This document shows, piece after piece, positions 48,528 through 56,731 of a stretch of 58,009 nucleotides of DNA. The notes beneath the pieces were generated by a model. That model was not told the origin of the DNA. It was given only the letters and a program-made list of their open reading frames with translations, and did no database searches. How positions within the stretch are numbered: the stretch's first letter is position 1; every line of letters starts with the position of its first letter. The stretch spans positions 1 to 58,009 of the forward strand of contig JAGBHV010000050.1 of the NCBI GenBank assembly GCA_017935325.1, read 5' to 3'. Origin of the DNA: Clostridia bacterium. GTDB taxonomy: Bacteria; Bacillota; Clostridia; Oscillospirales; Acutalibacteraceae. Made by a program: the position numbers and the translations under genes.

Positions 48528-49241
48528 ATGGAAACAAAAAACAGTTATGTTCAGTTCAATAATGTCAGTAAGATTTATAAATCAGGAGAGATTGAAATAA
48601 AAGCAGTAGATGACGTAAGCTTTACTGTTGAAGAGGGTGAATTCTGCGTAATTGTCGGTGCCAGCGGTTCGGGAAAAACAACGGCTCTTAATATTCTCGG
48701 CGGTATGGATAATGCAACTTCAGGTGAGGTTATTATCGACGGTGTGCAGATTACATCTCTTAATAACAGAAAACTTACAGAATTCCGCAGACATGACGTA
48801 GGTTTTGTTTTTCAGTTTTACAATCTTGTTCCTAACCTTACTGCACTTGAAAATGTTGAACTTGCAACGCAGATGAGCCGTAATGCACTTGATGCAGCTA
48901 CTGTGCTTGAAATGGTGGGACTGGGTGACAGACTTGATAATTTCCCGTCACAGCTTTCAGGCGGTGAACAGCAGCGTGTTTCAATTGCAAGAGCATTGGC
49001 GAAAAACCCGAAAATTCTTCTTTGCGATGAACCGACAGGTGCACTTGACTACAAAACAGGTGTTACAATATTAAAGCTGCTTAAGGAAGCAAGCCGTGAT
49101 TCAGGTATGACAGTAATTGTTATTACCCATAACCAGGCTATTGCACCGATGGCTGACAGAATTATTTCCATGGGTAGCGGAAAAATCAACTCAATTAAAA
49201 TAAACCGTAATCCGGTGGATGTTGAAAGGATTGTTTGGTAA
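48528..49241 (+). CDS. ABC transporter ATPase (MacB/LolD/FtsE type)
   Basis: ATPase of 237 residues with Walker [11 protein letters not shown]-loop [13 protein letters not shown], signature [15 protein letters not shown], Walker [13 protein letters not shown] and the switch histidine in VIVITHNQ. The sequence type belongs to the MacB/LolD/FtsE branch that powers mechanotransmission rather than classical import. It is encoded back to back with its FtsX-like permease and co-transcribed with the SEDS/PBP pair. TAGGAGG precedes the ATG. Confidence 0.95.
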   Translation: METKNSYVQFNNVSKIYKSGEIEIKAVDDVSFTVEEGEFCVIVGASGSGKTTALNILGGMDNATSGEVIIDGVQITSLNNRKLTEFRRHDVGFVFQFYNLVPNLTALENVELATQMSRNALDAATVLEMVGLGDRLDNFPSQLSGGEQQRVSIARALAKNPKILLCDEPTGALDYKTGVTILKLLKEASRDSGMTVIVITHNQAIAPMADRIISMGSGKINSIKINRNPVDVERIVW

Positions 49242-52200
49242 ATGAGCAAAGGTTTAATAAAAGAAGCCCTGCGTTCTATACAGAAGAATAAAGCCAGATT
49301 CATTTCAATCATCGCAATTGTGGCAGTCGGAATCAGCTTTTATGCAGGTATCAGTGCGGCAGGTCCTGATATGAAACAGACTGCTGTTGATTATTATAAC
49401 AATAATAATCTTATGGATATCTGGATGATATCATCTGTAGGCTTTAATGAAAAAGACGTTGAGGCGGTAAAAAAAATTGATGGCGTAGAATCGGTAGTCG
49501 GTTCGAAATTTGCCGATGGTACTGTTGTGGTAGACGGAAGAACTGCGGCAACGGTAGACGGAAGTCAGTCCATTTGCCGTGCGTACGGTCTTGATCTTGA
49601 CCTTGCGTATCAATATAATTACGGCAAGAAAAACAAGGATTATATCAACAGACTTACGCTGATTGACGGCAGACTCCCTGAAAAAGAAAACGAGTGTCTT
49701 ATTGACCAGAGCGATATGGCAACACCGAAAGGCTTTGAAATCGGTAAAACCATCAAGATGGTCGGTATAGAAGAGAACATAGAGAATAAACTTAAAATTA
49801 CCGAATATAAAATTGTAGGCGTTATAAGAACTCCGAGGTATATTTCTTTTGAAAGAGGCAGAACAGATGTAGGCAGCGGTTCGTTAGGATGTTTTATTTA
49901 CATTCCCGAAAGCGCATTTAAAATTGATTATTATACGGAAATATGTGCAACTGTTGAAGGTGCAGATGATTTCTATCCTTTCTCTGAAGAATATTATAAT
50001 CATGTTGAGCCTGTGATAGAAAAAATACAGTCAATTTCAGCAGACCAGCTCAAAGTGCGTGTGGATGAAGTTACATCTGTTTATAAAAAACAGTTAGCTG
50101 AAGGCGAAGCGGAATACGAGAAAAAGAAAAAAGAAGTTGAGCAGGAGCTTGGTGACGCGTTTACAGAGCTTGAATATTACAGAAATCTTGTGCAGAACGG
50201 TGATGCTGAAATTGCTGCTGCTGAAGCACAGCTCGAGGCTCTTTTATCATCAAAGCAAAATGAGCTTTCAAGCGGACAGAAAGAATATAATGAAAAATAT
50301 AAGCAATGGGAAGAAGGCAATCGTCAGGTACAGGAAAATGAAGCAAGAGTTGTGGAATTGCAGAAAACTGTAGTCGAGCAGAATCAACAAATGGCTGACC
50401 TGAAGGAAGAAATCAATGAAATTCAGAGACAGATTGATGAGTTCCCGCAACCTGATGTATCAGAGCCCACAACGGATGAATCAGGCGAGACTGTTACCAC
50501 ACCTGAAGACCCTGAACTGACAGCGTTGAAAACCTTGCTTGCCGAAAAGAAAAAAGAGAGAAGACAGGTTGCAAGCTCCTACACGGCAAACGTTATGGAG
50601 ATAAAAACAATTAATGATAATCTCCCGGGGGCAAAAGCAAATCTTGAGGCGGCAAAGAAAGAACTTGATAAATATGCAGGTCAGATTTCAGGCGGACAGT
50701 CCCAGATAGCAAGCAGCGCGGCTGAGGCAAGAGCACAGATTGAAAGAAAGAAAAAAGAAATTGCCGAAGGTAAAGAAAAGCTTGCTGAATATGATGTTGA
50801 ATATAACGAAGCATATGAAGAAGCGTATGCAAAGCTTGATGAGGCAAAATACGATATAGAAGAAGCTAAGGCAAAGCTTGAAGAAGCATCAACTAACCCG
50901 AAATGGAATGTGTATAACAGAACAATGCTTCCCGGTTATGAAAACTATGGGCAGACTTCAGGTAATATTGAGGCTTTCGCAAAGGTTTTCCCCGTATTCT
51001 TCTTCTTTGTTGCGGCAATGGTTGTTCTTACAACAATGACAAGAATGGTAGATGAAGACAGAACGCAGATAGGTACTCTCAAAGCATTGGGCTTTAAAGA
51101 CAGCAGTATCAGAGCAAAATATCTTATTTATTCTCTTGTTGCAACTTTTATCGGATCATTAATCGGTCTGATTGCAGGCTTCTATGCTTATCCGAATGCA
51201 ATTATGACGGCATATGAGGTTGTTTTCCAGCTGCCCGAACTTGTAATTCTTTTCCCGACAAAATTAATTATTCTGGGAACAGTTTTTTCGGTTGCAAGCA
51301 CAACGATTGCAACATACCTTTCCTGCAGAAAGGAAATGGCGGCAAAACCCTCAGACCTTATGCGTGCAAAAGCTCCGAAATCCGGCAGAAGAGTTTTCCT
51401 TGAAAAAATTCCTTTTATCTGGAAACGTATGAACTTCTCTGCTAAGGTTACAACAAGAAACCTCTTCAGAAACAAGAAGAGAGTGTTTGTAACTTTCTTT
51501 GGTATTATCGGCTGTATGGCACTCTTGCTTACAGGCTTTGGCCTTAATGACTCAATCAATCAGATTCTGACTTCACAGTACGGTGAGGGCGGTGTAAGCT
51601 CCTTTGATGCACAGATTGCACTTAAGAACAGTCAGATTTCACCGAATGAAAGCGCTATTTATAATAATGTTCTTAAAAACAAGAACATTAAAGACGCAAT
51701 GATGTTCTATAACAGAACGGTTGAAGGCTCATCGGATAAATCAGAAGATTCATTAAATGTGTATCTTCTTGTTCCGCAGTCGGCAGAAAAACTTTCCGAA
51801 TATGTTGATCTCAGGTCAAGAACAACAGATAAAAAATACAAACTCGATAATAACGGCGTTGTGATTACCGAAAAATTCGCAAAACGCGCAAAAGTCAATG
51901 TTGGTGATATTGTTGACCTTAAGTTTAATGATGAACTTACAATCAAGGTAGCCGTAACGGGTATAGTTGAAAACTATGCATATCACTATGCATATATGTC
52001 GCCTGCCCTGTACAGCCAGATTTTCCAGAAGCCTGTTTACTATAACTATATGTATGCAAAATATGCAGACGGAATAAGAGGTACGCAGAAGGTTGAAACT
52101 GTAGCCACTGAGCTTATGAAATATAATGATATCAATGCCGTGGTTGATGCTGAGCAGACAATCAATACTTTTGATGAACTGTTCGATTGCCTTAACCTTG

Positions 52201-52592
52201 TTATCGCGATATTTATTATTTCTGCGGCGCTTCTTGCTTTCATTGTGCTTTATACTCTGACGAGTATTAATATCAATGAAAGAAGACGTGAGATAGCCTC
52301 GCTGAAAGTACTCGGTTTCTACGACAGAGAATCCACATCTTATGTAAGCCGTGAAAATTATATAATTACGGCAATTGCTATTGTCGTAGGTCTGATTATC
52401 GGTGTTTATCTGCATCGCCTTGTTGTCGGTCAGGCTGAAGTAAACGTAGTTATGTTCGGCAGAGTAATTGAACCGTTGAGTTACGTTTTTGCAGTAGGAA
52501 TGACCCTTGTCTTTGCAATTATTGTAAATGTGGTAATGCACTTTGTTATAAAACGTATTGACATGGTTGAAAGTTTAAAATCAGTTGACTAA
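49242..52592 (+). CDS. FtsX-like ABC permease with long extracellular coiled coil
   Basis: Permease of 1116 residues, large for the family. The first helix is near 14-35, followed by a MacB-like periplasmic-type domain (about 40-280) and a Lys/Glu-rich coiled coil (about 285-553) interrupted by an acidic Pro/Thr segment. The first FtsX transmembrane group follows (about 577-695), then a fourth long hydrophobic segment (746-768), a second extracytoplasmic domain (about 770-980) and the second FtsX group (985-1105, with SININERRREIASLKVLGF). The coiled coil could span the wall to a hydrolase, as FtsX does with EnvC or CwlO-type partners; that is inference. It starts directly after the ATPase stop. 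Confidence 0.88.
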   Translation: MSKGLIKEALRSIQKNKARFISIIAIVAVGISFYAGISAAGPDMKQTAVDYYNNNNLMDIWMISSVGFNEKDVEAVKKIDGVESVVGSKFADGTVVVDGRTAATVDGSQSICRAYGLDLDLAYQYNYGKKNKDYINRLTLIDGRLPEKENECLIDQSDMATPKGFEIGKTIKMVGIEENIENKLKITEYKIVGVIRTPRYISFERGRTDVGSGSLGCFIYIPESAFKIDYYTEICATVEGADDFYPFSEEYYNHVEPVIEKIQSISADQLKVRVDEVTSVYKKQLAEGEAEYEKKKKEVEQELGDAFTELEYYRNLVQNGDAEIAAAEAQLEALLSSKQNELSSGQKEYNEKYKQWEEGNRQVQENEARVVELQKTVVEQNQQMADLKEEINEIQRQIDEFPQPDVSEPTTDESGETVTTPEDPELTALKTLLAEKKKERRQVASSYTANVMEIKTINDNLPGAKANLEAAKKELDKYAGQISGGQSQIASSAAEARAQIERKKKEIAEGKEKLAEYDVEYNEAYEEAYAKLDEAKYDIEEAKAKLEEASTNPKWNVYNRTMLPGYENYGQTSGNIEAFAKVFPVFFFFVAAMVVLTTMTRMVDEDRTQIGTLKALGFKDSSIRAKYLIYSLVATFIGSLIGLIAGFYAYPNAIMTAYEVVFQLPELVILFPTKLIILGTVFSVASTTIATYLSCRKEMAAKPSDLMRAKAPKSGRRVFLEKIPFIWKRMNFSAKVTTRNLFRNKKRVFVTFFGIIGCMALLLTGFGLNDSINQILTSQYGEGGVSSFDAQIALKNSQISPNESAIYNNVLKNKNIKDAMMFYNRTVEGSSDKSEDSLNVYLLVPQSAEKLSEYVDLRSRTTDKKYKLDNNGVVITEKFAKRAKVNVGDIVDLKFNDELTIKVAVTGIVENYAYHYAYMSPALYSQIFQKPVYYNYMYAKYADGIRGTQKVETVATELMKYNDINAVVDAEQTINTFDELFDCLNLVIAIFIISAALLAFIVLYTLTSININERRREIASLKVLGFYDRESTSYVSRENYIITAIAIVVGLIIGVYLHRLVVGQAEVNVVMFGRVIEPLSYVFAVGMTLVFAIIVNVVMHFVIKRIDMVESLKSVD

Positions 52593-52709
52593 ATACAAAC
52601 AGCTTTCGGTTTTTCCGAAAGCCTCAGACTGTCGATAAACCCGCATAAGCATATATGCAGATATTTCAGAAATTAACAGTCAGTATTTAAATCAGAAAAA
52701 CAGTAATTG

Positions 52710-52745
52710 AAAAGTGGGTGATACATCGAATATCACCCACTTTTT
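52710..52745 (+). terminator. Intrinsic terminator of the FHA-SEDS-PBP-ABC operon
   Basis: Fourteen-base perfect stem AAAAGTGGGTGATA / TATCACCCACTTTT, loop CATCGAA, then TTTTT; 118 bp after the permease stop. Confidence 0.85.
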
Positions 52746-52916
52746 GCATATATTTGCCATTTTTTCACCCTCTCGAAGTACCCTTGTACATCTTCGGGGT
52801 TCAAAAATGTCATTCTGCAGATTTCTCACCAGTCTCACAGTTTGTCGAAAATTATTTTTTCGACAAACTGTAGCTTTCGGTTTTTAAAACCGAAAGCTGT
52901 TTTTCTATATTCACAT

Positions 52917-52953
52917 AAAATCACCGGAATCATTTTATGATTCCGGTGATTTT
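52917..52953 (-). terminator. Terminator of the 38-residue peptide gene
   Basis: Sixteen-base perfect stem AAAATCACCGGAATCA / TGATTCCGGTGATTTT with a five-base loop, A/T-rich on both sides, 42 bp after the peptide stop on the minus strand. Confidence 0.8.
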
Positions 52954-52994
52954 ATAGTGTATAGTGTTACAATTTTTAGAGCCCTGAAGAAGAA

Positions 52995-53111
52995 TTAGCC
53001 TGCAATACCGAGGAGCCAATCGAAAATTTCTGATACTATCTGCTGAGCTTCAGCACTTGCTTCTGCCCATACAAGGATTTTTTCGATAAGTTCAAAAAGC
53101 ATCTCCAACAT
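52995..53111 (-). CDS. Short amphipathic/hydrophobic peptide (38 aa)
   Basis: Reading frame of 38 codons, MLEMLFELIEKILVW at the start and IFDWLLGIAG at the end, acidic in the middle (AEASAEAQQ). Support comes from an excellent ribosome binding site, AAAGGAGGG, seven bases before the ATG, a promoter at 53150-53178 and a strong terminator at 52917-52953, so the unit is complete. It has no homology I can name. The pattern of aromatic and aliphatic residues with W and F is like the C-terminal tails of the two large secreted proteins in this window. It might be a membrane-active or signalling peptide, or a type I toxin-like peptide; all inference. Confidence 0.65.
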   Translation of the reverse strand: MLEMLFELIEKILVWAEASAEAQQIVSEIFDWLLGIAG

Positions 53112-53149
53112 GTACGACCCTCCTTTGATGTTATATTATTTACATATAT

Positions 53150-53178
53150 ATAGTATCACTTTAATAAAGAAAATACAA
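53150..53178 (-). promoter_or_regulatory. Promoter of the 38-residue peptide gene
   Basis: Minus strand TTGTAT (53178-53173), 17-bp spacer, extended -10 TGA with TACTAT (53155-53150). Confidence 0.55.
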
Positions 53179-53276
53179 TGTAAAAAAAATTAAAATTAAT
53201 TAAATGTTGCGGTTTTGTGACTAAAGTATGAATTCAGTCATCAGAATCCCTATAAAATGAATATTATAACTCTGAT

Positions 53277-53284
53277 TTGTCGAA
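53277..53284 (+). promoter_or_regulatory. Candidate 0A box upstream of spo0A
   Basis: Exact TTGTCGAA, the Spo0A recognition core, about 75 bp upstream of the spo0A promoter -35. Confidence 0.55.
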
Positions 53285-53352
53285 TAATATCTGAAATTAT
53301 ATTTTTTTGCGATAAAAAATATAATATTTAAGAAAAAAATGATTATTTGCTA

Positions 53353-53381
53353 TTGTCAAATTTACCATTTTATGGTAATAT
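53353..53381 (+). promoter_or_regulatory. Promoter of spo0A
   Basis: TTGTCA (53353-53358), 17-bp spacer, extended -10 TGG with TAATAT (53376-53381). The palindrome TTACCAT/ATGGTAA (53362-53378) lies in the spacer and -10 region and could be an additional operator. Confidence 0.6.
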
Positions 53382-53411
53382 AATCAAGAAATGGCAATTA
53401 ATGGTAATTGC

Positions 53412-53419
53412 TTGTCGAA
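53412..53419 (+). promoter_or_regulatory. Candidate 0A box in the spo0A leader
   Basis: Exact TTGTCGAA about 30 bp downstream of the -10, just before the ribosome binding site: placed to repress or tune its own transcription. Confidence 0.5.
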
Positions 53420-53445
53420 AAATAAAATTATTCAGGAGGAAAAAT

Positions 53446-54213
53446 ATGGAAAAGGTAATCAGAGTGATGTTAGCAGAGGAAGGAACACAAAACGGAGAAA
53501 AGTGTTCTGCAGTACTCAAAGAAAACGGTATGGAGGTAATTCTTGTTCCGAAAGACGGAAATGAGGTAATAAAAAAGCTTGAGAAGGTGTCGGCGGACGT
53601 TCTTGTTATGGATACTTTTATGCCGCATATGGACGGTCTTGGAGTTCTTAAGGAATTGCAGGTTAAACGTTTTTCCAAAAAACCTGTTATATTTATGATT
53701 TCGGGAGTGGATAATCAGAGAATAGAAAACGAAGCACTGCAGAACGGTGCGGACTATTATATGATAAAGCCCTTTGATAATCAGATGTTAGCACAGAGAA
53801 TCAAGCAGATTGTAAGCTGGAATGTAGCGGGAACGCGTGTTGCACGTGAAAGAAAAGAAGATGACCTTGAAGTTACAATTTCAGAAATTATGCATCAGAT
53901 TGGTGTGCCTGCGCATATCAAGGGCTATCAGTATTTAAGAAAATCGATTATTCTTGCTATTGAGGATGATGATATGATGAATTCTGTAACAAAGCTTCTT
54001 TACCCTACTGTAGCTAAAGAATTCAGAACTACTCCCTCAAGGGTTGAAAGAGCAATCAGGCATGCTATTGAAGTTGCCTGGGACAGGGGAGATGTGGATG
54101 TGCTTTCATCTTATTTCGGTTATACTATCCAGAATTCGAGAGGTAAGCCGACTAATTCAGAGTTCATCGCAATGATTGCGGACAAATTAAAACTTAAAAT
54201 GAAAGCATCATAA
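53446..54213 (+). CDS. spo0A: Sporulation master regulator Spo0A
   Basis: Response regulator of 255 residues. The receiver domain (about 1-120) has the acidic patch AEE, the phosphoacceptor aspartate in [13 protein letters not shown], and the conserved lysine in YYMIKPFD. The C-terminal Spo0A DNA-binding domain (about 150-252) is clear from [44 protein letters not shown] and the ending [16 protein letters not shown]. The start at 53446 follows AGGAGG; the reading frame upstream is leader DNA. In other Firmicutes spo0A follows spoIVB, here it stands alone between a hairpin island and a convergent gene. Two TTGTCGAA boxes in its promoter region suggest autoregulation. Confidence 0.96.
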   Translation: MEKVIRVMLAEEGTQNGEKCSAVLKENGMEVILVPKDGNEVIKKLEKVSADVLVMDTFMPHMDGLGVLKELQVKRFSKKPVIFMISGVDNQRIENEALQNGADYYMIKPFDNQMLAQRIKQIVSWNVAGTRVARERKEDDLEVTISEIMHQIGVPAHIKGYQYLRKSIILAIEDDDMMNSVTKLLYPTVAKEFRTTPSRVERAIRHAIEVAWDRGDVDVLSSYFGYTIQNSRGKPTNSEFIAMIADKLKLKMKAS

Positions 54214-54251
54214 AAAAATAAGGCAGAGAACTTTCAGGTATTCTCTGCCTT
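54213..54251. terminator. Bidirectional terminator between spo0A and the DUF4353 gene
   Basis: Eleven-base perfect stem AAGGCAGAGAA / TTCTCTGCCTT (54220-54230, 54241-54251). The longer T-run (ATTTTTTTA) is on the minus strand. Confidence 0.85.
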
Positions 54252-54266
54252 CGGTTTTATTGAATT

Positions 54267-56060
54267 TTACATTCCGCTGAAAAATCCCGGTTCATTATCA
54301 GGTCTTCCTTGCGGCTTTTCCGGCACATTGCCGTTGGGGTCGGGTCTTTCTCCGCCAGGTCTTCGTTCGCCCATACCGCCACCGTGACCTCCGGGCATTG
54401 CACCGCCCATCATACTTCCTTCGCCGTAGAGAGAAGAAGTCATTTCAATAGTATCCTGTACTGTGCCGCCGCTTCCCGTGCCGTTATGAACATAGCCGTT
54501 GACGTCGGTATCTTTAACCGTTATACCGGTAACAATTTTATATGAATTGTTTTCTTTGATTTCAGGTGCGGTCACAAGTGCGCATGAGTATGATTTTTCA
54601 GGGGTGAAAGAAACAATTACCTTATTTTCGCTGTCGCATAAAGCGAAGGAAGTTGATGCAGGCTGAGCTGACTTGAATGTATAAAGTATTGCTCCTTGAT
54701 TTTCAGCTTGCGAGAAATTCTGCATCATGCCGTTTGAGCCGAGTGCAACAAGAATACCGCCTGTGACAGAAGCTTTTGTTGAATAGTCAAATGAGCCGTT
54801 GCCGTTATTTTCAGGACCACTGATTAACGTTACACCGCCGCTGATGCTGATTGCGCCGTTGGAGTCGATTCCGTCACCGCCTGCGCGGATGGATAGATAT
54901 CCGTCAGACATGGAAAATGAAGACTCTGCATCTGTTACATTAATACCATCGTCTGTTGAAGTAAGGTCAATTTTACCGCCTGAAACGGAAATTTTGCCTG
55001 ATTCAAAGCCCTCGTTGCTTTTTACAACGTTGATTGTGCCGTCAGAGATTTCTATAGCGTTGTCGGCATGGATTGCATCGTCAGCTGTTGCAAGGTTTAT
55101 TGTACCGCCTGAAATTGTAACGGATGCTTCTGAATTAATGCTGTCATCAGTTGAATCAATTCTTATTGAGCCGTTTTTAATGATGATATCGCTTGATGCT
55201 TTTAAACCTTTCTGAGATTCTTCGCTTTCAGGGTTGTATACAATATCTGAACCTGCTGAAGCGTTGATTTTACCGTCGGCAATTTGAATTATACTGCTTG
55301 ACTGAATAGCATCATTCTTTGCAACAAGGTTATATGTGCCGTTCTGAATATAAACAAATCCGAGATTGGCATCGTCAGCATTATCTCCGCGTATTGCGTC
55401 TGTGCCTGCATTGATTTTAATGTCAGGGTTTGCAAATTTCACGCTGTCTTTACCGAGAATTCCCACACCCTTTGAGGTGATATCAAGTGTACCGCTTGCC
55501 ACCACAACATCGTCTTTCGAAACGATTGCGTGCTTGTAATTACCGTTTACAGTCAGCTTTCCGTTGCCGTTGATAGTCAGCTTTTCTTTGCTGAAAATTG
55601 CTGCATCCACAGAACTGCCGTCCTCTGTAAGGATGTAATTGCTTGCGTCAGAAAATGTATTTTCGGTATTGTCCTCAAGAATAAGAAAAACTTTTTTTGC
55701 AGATTTTATCAGCAGGGCAGGGCCTGTTGAGTTGTTGACGGAAACATTGTTGAGAACAAGCCGTACTTTTTCTTCTTTGCTTACTTCAACTGAAAAAGCT
55801 TTGTCGGTAAGATTACCGCTTAAAATATACGTTCCGCCCTTTGTGATAGTCTGTGTTTCGGAAACATCAATTTTCTTGGCTGAAATTTTATCATATGAAG
55901 CATCAAGGTCGTTATCTGTAAAAGAGAAGTCAGAAGATGCCGGGTTTTCGCTTCCTGAGGAATTTTCTGCAGTGCCGTTGCTACCGTCTTTTTTGCAGGA
56001 TGAAAACAGGCACAATGTCAATAAAACTGAGCAAAGTAATGATATTATTTTTTTAATCAT
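54267..56060 (-). CDS. DUF4353 beta-helix carbohydrate-binding lipoprotein
   Basis: Lipoprotein of 597 residues: signal and lipobox FSSC (C22), a Ser/Gly-rich spacer, then a long parallel beta-helix (about 60-430) of repeats such as ISGGTINLATADDAIHADNAIEISDG. A smaller domain follows (about 430-530) and a disordered Gly/Pro/Arg-rich tail. This is the DUF4353 family, whose C. thermocellum member Cthe_2159 binds polygalacturonic acid. It is the third gene of a VTC-DUF4956-DUF4353 unit, its ATG overlapping the DUF4956 stop by four bases (ATGA). Its surface location and binding fold suggest attachment to an anionic polymer. Confidence 0.87.
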   Translation of the reverse strand: MIKKIISLLCSVLLTLCLFSSCKKDGSNGTAENSSGSENPASSDFSFTDNDLDASYDKISAKKIDVSETQTITKGGTYILSGNLTDKAFSVEVSKEEKVRLVLNNVSVNNSTGPALLIKSAKKVFLILEDNTENTFSDASNYILTEDGSSVDAAIFSKEKLTINGNGKLTVNGNYKHAIVSKDDVVVASGTLDITSKGVGILGKDSVKFANPDIKINAGTDAIRGDNADDANLGFVYIQNGTYNLVAKNDAIQSSSIIQIADGKINASAGSDIVYNPESEESQKGLKASSDIIIKNGSIRIDSTDDSINSEASVTISGGTINLATADDAIHADNAIEISDGTINVVKSNEGFESGKISVSGGKIDLTSTDDGINVTDAESSFSMSDGYLSIRAGGDGIDSNGAISISGGVTLISGPENNGNGSFDYSTKASVTGGILVALGSNGMMQNFSQAENQGAILYTFKSAQPASTSFALCDSENKVIVSFTPEKSYSCALVTAPEIKENNSYKIVTGITVKDTDVNGYVHNGTGSGGTVQDTIEMTSSLYGEGSMMGGAMPGGHGGGMGERRPGGERPDPNGNVPEKPQGRPDNEPGFFSGM

Positions 56061-56719
56061 AATTCTTCAATGCCTTCTATCTGTTCGTTAATTGAGATTT
56101 CGAGATTTCCGTTACGGCAACGCAAATCATCGATGAATTCTTTAGTCTTATTTTTGTCTTTCAAATCGATTTTATAAAACAATTTATAAAGGCTGCCCAT
56201 GTTGCTTGTTTTAACTTTCATAAGACGGTGAGAATTTGTGTATTTTTTAAAGATATCGTCAAATTCACCGTAGAAGTTAAGGCTTTCGGGCACTGTAATG
56301 CGAAGTTCCATTGCGTTGTGGTCTTTGACAAAAATAAGGGAGGCTACAATGGTGATTAAACCCACTATAAGTGTGAAAATAACTGCCATTGCAACATAGC
56401 CTGTAGCGCAGGTCAGACCTGCTGTCATTGCAAGGAAAATTGCAGCAATATCTCTTGCTTTTCCGGGCACTGAACGGAAACGTACAAGTGAGAAAGCACC
56501 CATAACCGCAACACCTGTGCCTACATTACCGTTTACCATAACAATAACAGTTTCAACGATAACGGGAAGAAGAATAAGTGCTATAACAAAACTCTTTGAT
56601 GTTTTGTTGCGGAAGGAAGAAGTAATTGCTGCGATAATACCGCAGATGAGTGCAAATAAAAGGCAGATAAAATAACCGCCTGCAGTTTTAACGTCGATTG
56701 CGCTGAAAATATCTAACAT
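56057..56719 (-). CDS. DUF4956 membrane protein
   Basis: Protein of 220 residues with four N-terminal helices (about 15-130, including SSFRNKTSKSF and GTGVAVMGAFSLVRFRSVPGKARDIAAIF, the family signature) and a cytoplasmic alpha/beta domain (about 133-220). DUF4956 proteins occur almost always beside VTC polyphosphate-polymerase-like and CotH or DUF4353 genes; biochemical function is unknown. AAGGAG lies eight bases before the ATG. Overlaps the next gene by ATGA, so expression is tightly coupled. Confidence 0.87.
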   Translation of the reverse strand: MLDIFSAIDVKTAGGYFICLLFALICGIIAAITSSFRNKTSKSFVIALILLPVIVETVIVMVNGNVGTGVAVMGAFSLVRFRSVPGKARDIAAIFLAMTAGLTCATGYVAMAVIFTLIVGLITIVASLIFVKDHNAMELRITVPESLNFYGEFDDIFKKYTNSHRLMKVKTSNMGSLYKLFYKIDLKDKNKTKEFIDDLRCRNGNLEISINEQIEGIEEL

Positions 56720-56731
56720 ATCTGTAACTCC

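Larger units (their letters stand above)
52593..52953. other. Hairpin-dense intergenic island between the ABC operon and spo0A
   Basis: About 360 bp without a supported gene but with at least five long inverted repeats: GCTTTCGG/CCGAAAGC (52602-52622), AAAAGTGGGTGATA/TATCACCCACTTTT (52710-52744), ACAGTTTGTCGAAAA/TTTTCGACAAACTGT (52837-52871), AGCTTTCGGTTTT/AAAACCGAAAGCT (52872-52898) and AAAATCACCGGAATCA/TGATTCCGGTGATTTT (52917-52953). A weaker stem lies around CGAAGTAC..CATCTTCG near 52775-52797. The first and fourth share the motif AGCTTTCGG. Two of them look like terminators for flanking genes; the others are unexplained. Confidence 0.8.

Noticed and set aside
51816-52541. Antisense frame of 241 codons under the FtsX-like permease
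   Set aside because: No ribosome binding site, low-complexity Asn/Tyr/His composition, and the sense frame has clear FtsX motifs.
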